Shown piece by piece: positions 1 through 10,231 of a stretch of DNA of 64,000 nt. Within the stretch, counting starts at the first letter, position 1, and each line of letters starts with the position of its first letter. The notes under the pieces are model-generated. The model saw nothing but the letters and a program-made list of their open reading frames with translations. It searched no databases and was not told the DNA's origin. The DNA comes from Diphasiastrum complanatum (Eukaryota; Streptophyta; Lycopodiopsida; Lycopodiales; Lycopodiaceae): positions 48,251,364 to 48,315,363 of the forward strand of contig CM055095.1 of assembly GCA_029204225.1 (NCBI GenBank), given 5' to 3'. The position numbers and the translations under genes are program-made.

Positions 1-230
1 TTGAAATTATGATAGGATTGGTTACCCTTTGCTGGAGATCAGTCGGAAGCCTGTTGTAGATGTTCTTCAAATAAATTGGTTGTCTAAGTTTGTGATTCCT
101 ACAGGTATCAGATGAGCAACCAAAGTTGGTTTCACCTGACCCTAGATCAATGATCAATAAACGTGCAAGAAGAATCATGAAATAGAAATTAGTCATTCAC
201 CAAGGAGACGATTGTGGGCTTAATTTCCAA
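1..230. other. unassigned sequence
   Basis: No open frame, LTR boundary or recognisable repeat is visible here. Recognisable copia coding begins at about 231. Confidence 0.4.
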
Positions 231-975
231 CACAAAAGAGTTGGCCACATCAACTCAAATTCCATGGAGGTCATGTGCAAGAAGGAGCTTGTCTTAGGAC
301 TTCCAAGATCCTTGGAAAAAGAGAGAAAGTGTGTGAAGCATGTGCGCTCTCAAAAGCACATAAGAAGCCCTCCTCAAGTTCCATCACAAAGACAACTGAT
401 CAACTTGAGTTGATCCACTCGGATGTACACTTTGCAAGTACAATGTCCAATGGAGGTGCCACCATGCTTGTTACATTCATAGATGACTACTCAAGGTTTT
501 GTTGGATATTCTACTTTCATCTAAAGCACAAGTATTTGAAAGCTTTCTTAAGTTCAAATCATTTGTTGAAAAGCATCATGATCACAAGATCAAGACTTTT
601 AGAAGTAATAATGGTGAAGAATATATCTCCAATGCATGTAAGGATTTTTGTGATCAAGAAGGGATTAAAAAGAAATTGTATTGTCCCTACACTCCTCAAC
701 AAAATGGGATAGCCGAGAGGACGAATAGGACACTACGTGAATGTTCTAAATCCTTAAGGATTGATGCATGTGTACCAAAATCTTTTTAGGGAGAAGCCCT
801 CACTTGTGCTAACCATTTGATGAATACAGTTCCATGTAGCTCTATTGAAGGCAAAACACCATTCGAAGTCTTGTATGGGAGGAAGCCAAATCTCAAGGAC
901 TTAAGGGTGTTTGGATGCATTTGCTATGTGCATACACCTTTGGAGACAAGGACCAAGGAAGATCCATCATCATAA
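231..975 (+). pseudogene. Ty1/copia integrase fragment (K)
   Basis: This is a 5'- and 3'-truncated piece of a copia polyprotein. It begins in the GAG-pre-integrase region (VGHIN, then CEACALSKAHKK, the Cys pair of the HHCC zinc site) and runs through the integrase core. The readable core motifs are HSDVH, FIDDYSRFCW and PQQNGIAERTNR; the central Asp lies in a degraded SNNGEEY where SDNGGEY is usual, so that catalytic Asp is lost. A frameshift near 510 and a TAG at 787-789 break the frame. Coding similarity ends at a stop near 975, where it abuts the leader of the next element. The residues most resemble element F of this window (same CEACALSKAHKK stretch), so it is probably a scrap of that family. 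No LTR is attached. Confidence 0.85.
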
Positions 976-1067
976 AAATACCTATAGTGAAAGAGAGAAG
1001 CAACATTAAGTCTGATTGGAACAAGCTCAAACATATTGCAGTCCAATAACTAAGAAGTCTTCACATA
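976..1067 (+). other. untranslated leader remnant of copia A1
   Basis: The sequence is closely similar to the leader just before the Gag start of copy A2 (10140-10231), including the shared ACTAAGAAGTCTTCA just upstream of the ATG. This fixes the Gag start at 1068 and shows that A1 lost its LTR and primer site through truncation at about 976. Confidence 0.7.
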
Positions 1068-3757
1068 ATGGCACCTCTAGGAGGATATCTTCTAGAAGCA
1101 AATGAAAGACTAAATACTTCTAGTTACTCAATTTGGAAGTTCAAAATGGAGTCTATTTTGATACTCCAGGATGTTATGGACATTGTGCTTGGTGTTGAGG
1201 AGGAGCCTCAAGCACAGGCTAAAATTCCTAAGTATAGGAAGAGAGCTAGAATGGCTCTACATTTCATTAAGATGAATGTATCTAATGAAATTTTGAGAGA
1301 GATAGGATCTTGCACCATAGCTAAAGATGCTTGGGATGCACTTAAGTCCATCTATGAAGCAAAAAATACTTCTAGAATACTCACTCTTAGAAATCAGATT
1401 TTCCAAAGTTTCCAAAGAAGTGAGGAGAGTGCATCAAACTATGTTCTGAGAGTTAAAGATTTAAATAGAGAGCTTTCTTGTGTTGGTGTTACTATTAACC
1501 AAGATGAGCGAGTTCAAGTCATACTAAATGGCTTGAAAGATGACTATGATAATCTTGTTCAGTCTTTTGCCATTAAGGAGGAGTTGCCTAATCTAGAAAC
1601 TCTCCAAGGAGTTCTTATTCCTGAAGAAGCTAGGCAAAGCTATAAACTTTCCAGGATGAACAAACTCGAGCATGATGGAAGTGACAAAGCCCTCTTTGTC
1701 AAGGACAAGCATAAAGAAAGGATTAAGAACCAGTTTTCTCAAGCATCCAACAAAGACAAAGCCAAAGATCGAGCCAAAGATGGTGAAGAGGATGATTCAT
1801 CTCATCCCTCTACTTCAAAGACCAAGAAGAAGAAAGTAAAGTGTTTCTTCTGTGGCAAGAAGGGGAACTATGCCTCTAATTGCTTTAAGAAGAAAAACCA
1901 ACTCAAGCAAGCAAATCTCTCCAAAGAGATTGAAGAAGATTTTGTTCCAAGTGATGGAGAAGGATCACTCATGGTGTCTAGTTTTTCTTCATCACCTTTC
2001 AAGAAAGATGGAGCTTGGTACATAGATAGTGGAGCTTTTTCACATATGTGCTGTTCAAAGGAGTCTTTTGACTCAATTGTACCTTACAAAGGACTTAAGA
2101 GATCTATTTACACTGTTAATGATCATGAATGCTCTATAGAAGGAATTGGCAACATTCCATTGAAACTTGCTTCTTCAAAAGTTCTTGCACTTTCTAATTT
2201 CATTCCAAAACTTACAAAGAACTTGATTAGTGTGGGAAAGTTGCTTGATAATGGTTGTGAATCCAATACTTGCTTTATCAAGAAAAATAATGAGGTCCTA
2301 GCTGATGGATCTAGATATGGTGGAATTTTCAAGTTGAATTCTTATGAGAATGCAAACCTTTGTGAAGTTGCTTTTTTATCTAAGGAGGATTTGTGGCATA
2401 GAAGGTTGGGGCATCCTAACTATAAATCTATGTCTTCTATGGTCAAGAAAGTGAAGGCTATTGGTCTTTCAAAATCTCTTCCCAAAGATTTCAAGCCCTT
2501 GTGAGGCTTGTGCTATTGCAAAATCACATAGAAAGCCATATCAAAAGTCTTTCATCAAGACTACTCATCCTTTGGAGCTTATACACTCGGATATTCATTT
2601 TTCTTCTTCTAAAAGTATTGGTGGTGCAACATGTTTTGTCACCTTTATTGATGACTTTACTAGATATACTTGGTTGTATCTACTTTCCTCAAAAGCTATG
2701 GTATTTGATCACTTCCTAATCTTCAAAGCTTATGTTGAGAAATAGTTTTCTTTCAAAGTTAAAACTTTAAGATGTGATGGAGGAGGTGAATACATCTCCA
2801 ACAAGTTTCATGAATATTGAGAAGGTGAAGGAATAAAGAGAGAGTTTTCTTGTGCTTATTCTACATCTCAAAATGGAGTTGTTGAAAGGAAAACCAGATC
2901 TTTATGTGAATGTGCTAAAGCAATCTAAGTTGAAGCTTCTTTGCCTATTGAATATTGGGGTGAAGCTATAAATTGTGCAAACTATTTGTGCAATAGATTA
3001 CCTCACAATGCACTTGTTGGAAAATCACCTTTTGAAGTCTTGTTTAAGAAGAAACCTAAGGTAGATCACCTTAGGATTTTTGGTTGTGCTTGCTTTGTTG
3101 ATGTACCCTTGGAAACAAGGAAAAGAGATTATTTTAATTCTATTAAAGGGATCATGGTTGGATATGCATCCAACAAGAAAGCTTACAGAATCCATGTTCC
3201 CTCTACCTCAACTACAATTGAGAGTACGGATGTTATATTCCATGAGGATCACAAATACATTCTTGAGGAGGCCGAGTTCAAAGATTCTCAAATAGATACT
3301 CCAATCATCACCCTTGAAGACTATCATGGAGAGATGGGGCCGAGAATTGAGGAGGAGTCACCTCGAATCTTTTCACCAAGGAGATCTGAAAGAGAAAGAT
3401 CCAAGCTTAGGAGGCTTACATATGAAGATAGAGGCAAGCAAGTGGAACTCAACTCCACTAATTGTGCTTATTTTATTTCACATGAGGAGCCAAAAGATGT
3501 ACATGATGCACTCAACTCAAAGGAATGGTATCTTGCCATGAAGGAGGAATATGATGCTTTGATGGCCAACAAGACATGGAAGCTTGTGGATCTTCCATCC
3601 AACAAGCACACCATTGGTTGCAAGTGGGTTTTTCGAGTCAAGTATAATCAAGATGGCACAATCAACAAGTACAAGGCTAGGCTTTGTGCAAAGGGTTTTG
3701 CTCAAGTCTATGGACTTGATTATGAGGAGACTGTTGCTCTAGTTGCAAAGATGGTTG
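1068..3757 (+). pseudogene. Ty1/copia gag-pol pseudogene (A1)
   Basis: This is a decayed copia polyprotein. The first 478 codons are open. They contain the retrotransposon Gag domain, a CCHC zinc knuckle with its His replaced (CFFCGKKGNYASNC, Asn where His is expected), the protease site WYIDSGAFSHM (DSG followed by AF), and the pre-integrase WHRRLGH. A one-base frameshift near 2500 moves the integrase (CEACAIAKSH, HSDIHF, FIDDFTRYTW) to another frame, and in-frame stops occur near 2743, 2818 and 2926. A 275-codon open stretch from 2941 carries the integrase tail (IEYWGEAINCANYLCNRLPH) and the start of reverse transcriptase (GCKWVFRVKYNQDG, DYEETVALVAKM). Similarity to A2 stops at about 3752, before the RT active site, so RT, RNase H and the 3' LTR are missing. 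The sequence then continues into an inverted element. Confidence 0.9.
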
Positions 3758-4155
3758 ATCTTGCATGAGACTCCTTGATCTGTGCATCATCCAAGTTAAA
3801 CTTCTGATCTTCATGGAAGATCACATCTCTACTAACAATATTCTCGTCAATAGAAGGAAGATATACTTTGTATGCTTTTTTAGTGGATTCATATCCTACA
3901 GAAATTCCTTTAACTACATTAGGATCTTCCTTCTTCCTAGTTTCTAGAGGCACATGCACAAAGCATACATAGCCAAAAATCCTAAGATGATCTACCTTAG
4001 GCTTTTTCTTATAGAACATCTCAAATGGTGTTTTTCCTCCTATTTCAAGATTTGGAAGCCTCTTACAAAGATAGTTTGCACATGCAACTGCCTCTCCCCA
4101 AAATTCTTTAGGCATAGAAGCTTCTAGCCTAATGGCTTTTACAAATCTATCTTGA
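3758..4155 (-). pseudogene. Ty1/copia integrase C-terminal fragment (D)
   Basis: A minus-strand open stretch of about 130 codons matches the part of copia polyproteins that follows the integrase core (FWGEAVACANYLCKRLP, KVDHLRIFGYVCFVHVP, SRDVIFHEDQ). The frame extends upstream of its first Met (AIRLEAS precedes MPKEFW), so the Met is not a start. It lies about 0.6 kb from a primer site and LTR of the same orientation, so Gag, protease and the integrase core appear to have been deleted from this element. Its other end is the inverted junction with A1 near 3757. It cannot make a functional enzyme. Confidence 0.8.
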
Positions 4156-4759
4156 TTTTGGATCTTGCTTCAGTCGCAAAATAGAAACACATGCAAGTAA
4201 GAAGTCTATCTCTCCCATGAGTTTCAAAGAACCGAAAAACTCTCTAGGAATTTACCTTCAACTCAAACACAGTAATTTGTGTGAAATGAAAAGTCTAAGA
4301 CCTCTGAATATTCACTTCTATCCAATTCTACTTGATTGACAGTGAAAATTGATGAAAATGGTGAAAAGAATTGATGTGTGCTCACTTTGGCATATCCCAT
4401 GAGTTGAGTACTCTCTCAAACTCTCTGATTGCCTAAAAATATTCTTAAAACAAATAAAATTGATTTAGAAACACGAGCAACACAGTCTACTCTTCAATAC
4501 CTATCCAACAAGCTATAGAGCATCAAATTTGGATCAAATCTAGAGAAGTAGCACTCATTTAATGAGGGCTGATTTCACACGGGTGAGCTCTCTATCCATA
4601 CAAGGCTCTGCTAGAGCAAATCAGGCTCGTTTTGATCCACTTATGGTCCACAAATAGCTTGCCTCTCAAAGAGTTTGAATCCCTCTCCCAAATTCGAGTT
4701 CTTGCAAGCAAAGGCACTAAAGATCTGATGTATACACCCTCACCTCTTCAAAGCAAGAA
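4156..4759 (-). other. leader region of copia D
   Basis: This stretch lies between the primer site at 4760-4771 and the integrase fragment. It has no convincing open frame and is comparable in position and length to the untranslated leaders of B and F. I interpret it as the 5' leader left after an internal deletion. Confidence 0.45.
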
Positions 4760-4771
4760 GCTCTGATACCA
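4760..4771 (-). other. primer-binding site of copia D (tRNA-iMet)
   Basis: On the minus strand this reads TGGTATCAGAGC, the 12-nt complement of the 3' end of plant initiator tRNA-Met used to prime copia reverse transcription. It abuts sequence starting TGTGAAG on the + strand, as expected for the inner end of a 5' LTR of a minus-strand element. Confidence 0.85.
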
Positions 4772-5340
4772 TGTGAAGTTTTTAGCATGTGTGAACTTCA
4801 CCACACACCCTACAGAACTTACTGAGGTGTTGTGATTTCACAAGATTGATCAGAGAACAGTATACTTGAAAAATCTATGACAAGAGCACAATGGCATACA
4901 TCAGATGAAAAAATCTAACTTCTCACTATGAGAATTGAATGTCAGAAATAATTCTTAAGTGCTCAGTATGGAAAAAACAGCCTGCTCTTGGGTAGAGAGA
5001 GAAAATCAATGAGATCAGCATGCAAAACCATTGAACAGTGACTGAAATCCTACTCTAATGATGTGAAAACGAACTGAAATCAGATCCTAAACACTACTAA
5101 ACTTGCATAAATCCACAAAACAAGAAAGAAGAAACTAATCTACAACATTTTAGAAGTCCAAGAATAAAAAAACCAACTAGTCTTTTGATTTTTGGACATC
5201 CCAGAGAGCTCCTTAGGTGGCATCCTAGTGGCATTTCCACATTACACAAATTACAAGTGGAATAATGCTCTCCACTAGAGGTCACCATCAAAAGGTGGCT
5301 CACTCTACTTTCTTTAAGAGAGGTCTACTTGCATTTATTA
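4772..5340 (-). repeat. 5' LTR of copia D (outer end not resolved)
   Basis: The LTR inner boundary is fixed by the adjacent primer site. On the minus strand the LTR ends ...ACTTCACA and contains TTCACACATG close to that end, a motif shared with the other LTRs in this window. No second LTR was found, so the outer edge near 5340 is only an estimate. Confidence 0.45.
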
Positions 5341-5511
5341 ATTTGCCTAAAAATACTAGTTCCTACATGGTCATTCCATCTTCCGGGATTCACCATCAGG
5401 CTTACACAGTTTCTACTTGACAGTACTGACTAGTATTCCTCGGCACTCATACTCGGCTCTTAGCCTTCGTTCATCTCGTCTTCTCAGAGACCTCCTTGGT
5501 CTAAGGTGAGA

Positions 5512-5720
5512 GGTGCTCTTGGGTAACTCTGGCCAAGCATCTTGGGGATTCATCAGAATCAGCCAACATCATCCCACCCCTAATGTGTTGCAGGACCCAT
5601 TGCAACTCATATTGAATGATATCGCTCTGCTTTGCATTGGCATTTTTTATTGTCACTTGGAAAAGCATAGATTCTCGTTGCTTGCATAAAACCAAGTGTT
5701 TATTGTTGTTGATCTTTATC
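5512..5720. repeat. dispersed repeat, copy 1
   Basis: This segment shares ordered blocks with 25600-25780: GCCAACATCAT, then TTGC(A/C)GGACCCA, then a pair of short blocks ending in AAAACCAAGTG. Copy 2 has a long C-run where this copy has ACCCCTAATG. The identity of the repeat is not known. Confidence 0.5.
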
Positions 5721-5864
5721 AAAAATTATTTTCACAGCTTGCCGCAATGTAATCAGAATGTCTTCTTGCTGCAAGTGGTTGACATTCTCAAAATTGGAGA
5801 GCTCCCAACAGCTTCACAACTTGCATGCTCGAGTGCTTTTCTCGTGTCTCTTTCTTTTATCACT

Positions 5865-5995
5865 TGTATCTGCCATTGACGGTTTCATCTATGGTTTCTT
5901 GGTAGATCCTAACTTCCGGAGGTCTGTATCCTCCATTTGCTTCTAGATATTTTTGTGGTTCTTCTCTCAGTTGAAGTTCCAGTCTCAAGGAAAAC
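5865..5995 (-). pseudogene. unidentified degraded coding scrap
   Basis: Read on the minus strand, the frame gives REEPQKYLEANGGYRPPEV followed by a short acidic stretch before stop codons. The composition looks like real coding sequence rather than chance, but I cannot assign a family. It may belong with the coiled-coil-like scrap at 6286-6452 on the same strand, as part of a degraded retroelement Gag region. Confidence 0.3.
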
Positions 5996-6285
5996 CTTCG
6001 ATCTGCAAGTTGCACAAACTTCGAGTATTAGTCTCAAGGGGATGGACTCATCATCAAAAAATTGGTGGTAGAAACAGATTTGGGTGGACGACTTCGTAAT
6101 GGTAAGGAAACATGATGAAGGCTTGGTGGCAGGGTGAAGGAATTTATAGTTCTACAGTTACAACCTTGGACCCTTGCAATGTTGAACTTTGACCACCACT
6201 TGCTAGGTGAGGAGCTTGCTTTATTTTGCAGAATTCACGGTTGTTTTCATCTTTTGCTCTTTCTTTTTGTCCATTACTTTTGGAT

Positions 6286-6452
6286 CTCTTTAGGCTTCAT
6301 AAGAGGGGATTCAACTATCATTGCTCCAGAGAGTTTCTTTTGATCAAGATCAATCTGACTCATCTGTTGCTTAAGTTTTGTCCTTTCCTCCTCAGCTTCT
6401 TGGTTCTTTCTTATGTCTTCTAGCTGCTTCACCTGCTTCTTAGATTTTCTTT
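6286..6452 (-). pseudogene. charged coiled-coil-like coding scrap
   Basis: About 55 codons are open on the minus strand. The composition is highly charged with a heptad-like pattern (KKQVKQLEDIRKNQEAEEE, then KLKQQMSQIDLDQKK) and ends in a stop after KPKEIQK. A stop precedes the frame. An adjacent frame upstream (LTEAAKDHCKCLEE, about 6470-6530) has a similar charged look, which suggests a frameshifted longer protein. I do not recognise the family; a retroelement Gag or a host coiled-coil protein are both possible. Confidence 0.35.
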
Positions 6453-6694
6453 TGGCTGATTAACCATTATAGGTGGTAGTTAGTCTCCTCAAGACACTTG
6501 CAATGATCTTTAGCTGCTTCAGTAAGACTATAAAAAATTGGAGATTTCTCTAAAGAACAGTGAACTGATGATAAACAAACAGATGGAAGATAGGGTGGAG
6601 GTGGTGACATCGGTAGATGGTGTGGATGATAGGCATGAGAATGGGCGCAAGAGTATGGCAAGAGGCTGGTTGAAGAAGGAGACTGATTTTCCAA

Positions 6695-7316
6695 TGATTG
6701 TGTTTGTTGAATTCACACGTGTGGGATGCCCTACACATGTACTTTTGATCTCCTAAGCCCAATAATACCATAAAGATCAAACTGGCATTGATTGACAATA
6801 GGAAAGCTGATCATACAAGAAATATCATTGTGTTACAAGCAAGATCTGTCAACAAAACATGAACCTAAGCACAATAAATGTCTCAACTCGGCTAAAGAGA
6901 GAATATAAAAGTACAAAACTCGAGTAGAGAGAGAGGGCACAAAGATCTTAGTCTCCAAATTTGCATTACACACAAATTTCATCATCTTCTCAATGAGAGT
7001 ACATCACATATATATAGATCCATGGACTCTCCTCCTACTTTGAGTTGAATTGGAGTTATGAATCCACCTGTCAAGCTATCTAGACTTATTCAAGCCACCT
7101 CACCATGTCTAATTGGGCCACCTAGTCTTTTCATGCAATAAATGTGGTGCAAAGTACAAATGGCAATTCCTATGGTAGCTCAAGTTTCTACTTCTACCTA
7201 CCTTGAATATTTTTTTCTAAGATGGGTCTTTACTAAGCCAAAAGAGCTCAATTCATCTTTGGCATTTTTAGGACCCCTACTTACAACATTAGATAGATTT
7301 TTCCAACATTTTGACA
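6695..7316 (-). repeat. 3' LTR of copia C
   Basis: The right boundary is fixed by the polypurine tract (minus strand TAGGAGGAG then TGTCAAAATG). The left boundary is inferred because the last 29 bases on the minus strand (CACACGTGTGAATTC... ending AATCA) align with the last 29 bases of the A2 5' LTR (CACATGTGTGAATTC... ending TGTCA). The 622-bp length fits the other LTRs here. A TATATATAGATCC stretch near 7010 is a possible promoter element. Confidence 0.6.
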
Positions 7317-7325
7317 CTCCTCCTA
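7317..7325 (-). other. polypurine tract of copia C
   Basis: The minus strand reads TAGGAGGAG directly before the LTR start TGTCAAAA. The same TAGGAGGAG precedes the 3' LTR of A2 at 13372-13380. Confidence 0.7.
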
Positions 7326-7334
7326 AAAATGTAT

Positions 7335-8560
7335 CTAATGTGGATCAAGCATTGATCTTGAGATAAGACCAAGATTAGATCTATGCTTTGAGAAGGCACT
7401 TTTGCAAAGTGGCTTTGTGAGAAGATCAGCAATACATGAAGATGTGTCGACGTGTTCCAAGTTGATTTCACCTCCAATGAGCTTTTCCCTTACAAAATGG
7501 TGTGCCACTTCTATATGCTTGCTTCTTGCATGAAAAATAGGAATGTTTGCAAGAGCTTCGGCCGATATGTTGTCACATTTGATCGAGGGAAGATTATCCT
7601 CTTTGATGCACTTTAACTCATTGATCCAAAGCACCTCTTTAGTTGTTGTAGTGAGTGCTTTGTACTCGGCCTCACAAGAAGATAGAGATATGGTATCTTG
7701 CTTCTTTGAAAGCCAAGACACTAGATTGCCTCCAAGAAAGATAGTATATGCATTTATGGACTTTTGATCCATTTTATCACTTGCAAAACCGGAATCCGAA
7801 TAGCCAACAATGGTTAGATCTTTATTCTTATACAATAAACCATAATCTTGAGTAGAAGATACATATCTTAGAACTCTCTTGGCCATCTTCCAATGTTGGA
7901 TCTTAGGATCTTGCATAAATTGACTCAATTTGTGCACACAATAGCTCAAATCGGGTCTAGTGATAGTAAGCCAAATTAAAGAGCCTATAAGACTCCTATA
8001 AAGTGTGATGTCCTCGAAGGATCTTTCATCACCTTTAATAGGATCTTTTACATGTTGCTCCATGGGAGTATCTATGCCTTTACAATTTTGCATATTGAAT
8101 TTTCTCAACATAGAAAAGACATATCTAGATTGACAAATACAAGCATACTCTTCATGAAAATCAATCTCAAGGCCTAAAATGTAATGGATCTCTCCTAGAT
8201 CTTGCATTTTAAATTCTCTTCCTAATGCATCTTTAGTTTCTTGAACTAGCATCAAACAACTTCCACTAAGAATAATGTCATCTACATAGATTAGAAGAAT
8301 GACAATATTACTACCATCAAACTTTAAGTACATAGAAGGATCATAGTCACTAAGCACAAATCCTAATGAAAGTAGAAAGCTGTTGAGTCTTGAATACCAT
8401 GATCTAGGTGCTTGTTTCAAGCCATAAAGACTTCTAAATAGCAAACACACCTTAGATTTATCCTTGATAAATCCTTGAGGCTGTTCCATGTATATCTCCT
8501 CCTCAAGATAGCCATTCAAAAAAGCGTTGGAGACATCAAGTTGATACAATTTTCACTTAA
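7335..8560 (-). pseudogene. Ty1/copia reverse transcriptase-RNase H, open (C)
   Basis: About 404 codons are open, covering most of the copia reverse transcriptase and the RNase H. Visible RT motifs are [11 protein letters not shown] (first catalytic Asp), LYGLKQAPRSWY and YVDDIILSG (the catalytic Asp pair). RNase H shows GYSDSGFASD, SLSSCEAEYKAL and KCDNISAEAL, then the usual SKHIEVAHHFVREKL and a DLLTKPL tail. The N-terminal part of RT is missing: directly upstream the frame runs into a Gag remnant, so protease, integrase and the start of RT were deleted. The first Met is not a genuine start. The intact C-terminal half suggests that the deletion, rather than slow decay, inactivated this copy. 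Confidence 0.85.
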
Positions 8561-8574
8561 AAAATAAGGCAAGA

Positions 8575-9057
8575 GAGATTATGATTCTTACTTTTTGTCT
8601 TGTGCTTGTCTTTGGTAAAGAGGGCTTTACCATCAATGTTGAGAGACAATCTCTCCATTTTCAAGAGTTTATACTCTTGTCTTGATTCTTCAGAAATGAG
8701 CACACTTTGGAGTGCTTCCAAACTTGGTAGCTCCTCCTTAATGACATAACTCTAAACAAGGTTGTCATATTCCTCCTTTAACCCATTAAGTATGACTTGA
8801 ACAAGTTCATTTTGGTTGATGGAGTCTCCTATGCATGACAATTCTCTATGGAGGTCTTTAACTTTCATTACATAAGCCGAAGCACATTCATCACTTCTCT
8901 GTACACTTTGAAAAATTTGGTTTCTTAGTGTTAGAAGTCTAGAAGTATTCTTTGCCTCATAGATGGACTTGAGAGTATCCCAAGCATCTTTGGCATTAGT
9001 ACAAGCACCAATTTATCTTAAAATGTCATTTGAGACATTCATTTCAATATAATGCAG
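8575..9057 (-). pseudogene. Ty1/copia Gag fragment (C)
   Basis: Conceptual minus-strand translation gives the copia Gag core: LHYIEMNVSNDILR, a stop, then IGACTNAKDAWDTLKSIYEA, LTLRNQIFQS, VKDLHRELSC and VQVILNGLK, then a second stop before SYVIKEELPSLEAL. It closely parallels the Gag of A1 and A2. It ends just before the zinc knuckle, at the deletion joining it to reverse transcriptase near 8565. Its upstream end near 9057 abuts the truncated 5' LTR of A2. Confidence 0.8.
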
Positions 9058-9461
9058 AGACAGATGTCATTCTGGAATGGATAGATATGGTTTTACCTCG
9101 AGCTACCTCAATCTCTATAAATATGTGTAGCTCTCCACACAATCAATGATGAAGAACCAAAGCTTTGCAGCTATCTCATGTCATTTTGGATCTAAACAAA
9201 TATTGCTTGTTATCTCTCTAGCTCTCTCTCTCTAACTCGTGTTGAGACTAATGCTCATACATTGAAATCTTGTATTTTTTATTCATTCTTTGATCATTGC
9301 CATTATATTCTGTTGATTAGCATGCTAGATTGTGGATTACCATTTCTTCTGAACTAGATTTTGTTGATCAATCTAGAATCAGGTGCCAATCACAAAGCTT
9401 AATTAAGATCAGTCACTCTTGTGGACATTCCCCACATGTGTGAATTCCGAAAATTTTGTCA
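9058..9461 (+). repeat. 5' LTR of copia A2 (5'-truncated)
   Basis: Bases from 9065 match the A2 3' LTR from 13759 onward (GATGTCATTYTGGAATGG, then CTACCTCAATCT). The inner end ...GAAAATTTTGTCA is followed by a primer site. Comparison with the 3' LTR shows that the first roughly 380 bp are missing here, cut where the C remnant begins. The full LTR was about 775 bp. Confidence 0.7.
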
Positions 9462-9474
9462 TGATATTAGAGCC
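9462..9474 (+). other. decayed primer-binding site of copia A2
   Basis: TGATATTAGAGCC differs from the tRNA-iMet complement TGGTATCAGAGCC at two positions, both transitions. It lies immediately after the LTR end. Confidence 0.7.
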
Positions 9475-10231
9475 ACATTAAGCTTTGCATGCTAACAACG
9501 CTGATTGTACAAGAAACTGAGAGCTAAATCAAGCAAAAAAGCAGTTTTGCACTTTTTCTAACCTTTCTCTGAAGTGTATTTGGATCAAATCGGACTTGAA
9601 CTGAATTTCTAGACCTGAATTGAGGAAGTACGGAATTCTGGAATTTTGCATGTGTGAAAATCAGAGATTTTTAGTCCCTTTGTTCTCCTTACTTATAGAA
9701 CCAAAGATAGTAGTGTTATAGCTTGATGGAAAGCATTTGATCTGTACTTCTCATGGAAATTGAAACCAAATCAATCTGATGTGTCTAGAAAGAGTTATAA
9801 GCTCTTAAAGAGGATAGGGATAGGTCCAAAATCTGAGTGACAGCATTTTGATTTGATTCAATTATACTTTGTTCTGAATCCATTGTTTTGAGCATCCAAC
9901 ACAAGAAACTGTAGATCAAGACTGAGTCTGAAGTATTTGAACACCCTTTTGAGCCTTCTGAGTGTCAATAGTGTTTTCTTTTGAAGCATTTCACATGTGC
10001 CAAAAGTAGAATTCAAACCAGCCAAAGTGTCTAAAACCACTTTTTGTGTCTGATCTCGAAAACTTGTCTTGTGGAATATTTGAGATTCATCTCAAATATA
10101 GTTGCAAGTATTTCACATAGGAAGGTAGTTCAACCTTGAAAATGCCTATAGTGAAGAGAGCAGCAACTCTAAGTCTGAAAGGAACAAGCTCAAACATATC
10201 TCAATCCAATAACTAAGAAGTCTTCATTATA
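9475..10231 (+). other. untranslated leader of copia A2
   Basis: About 757 bp separate the primer site from the Gag start and contain no long open frame. The last 90 bp match the A1 leader at 976-1067. Confidence 0.6.
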
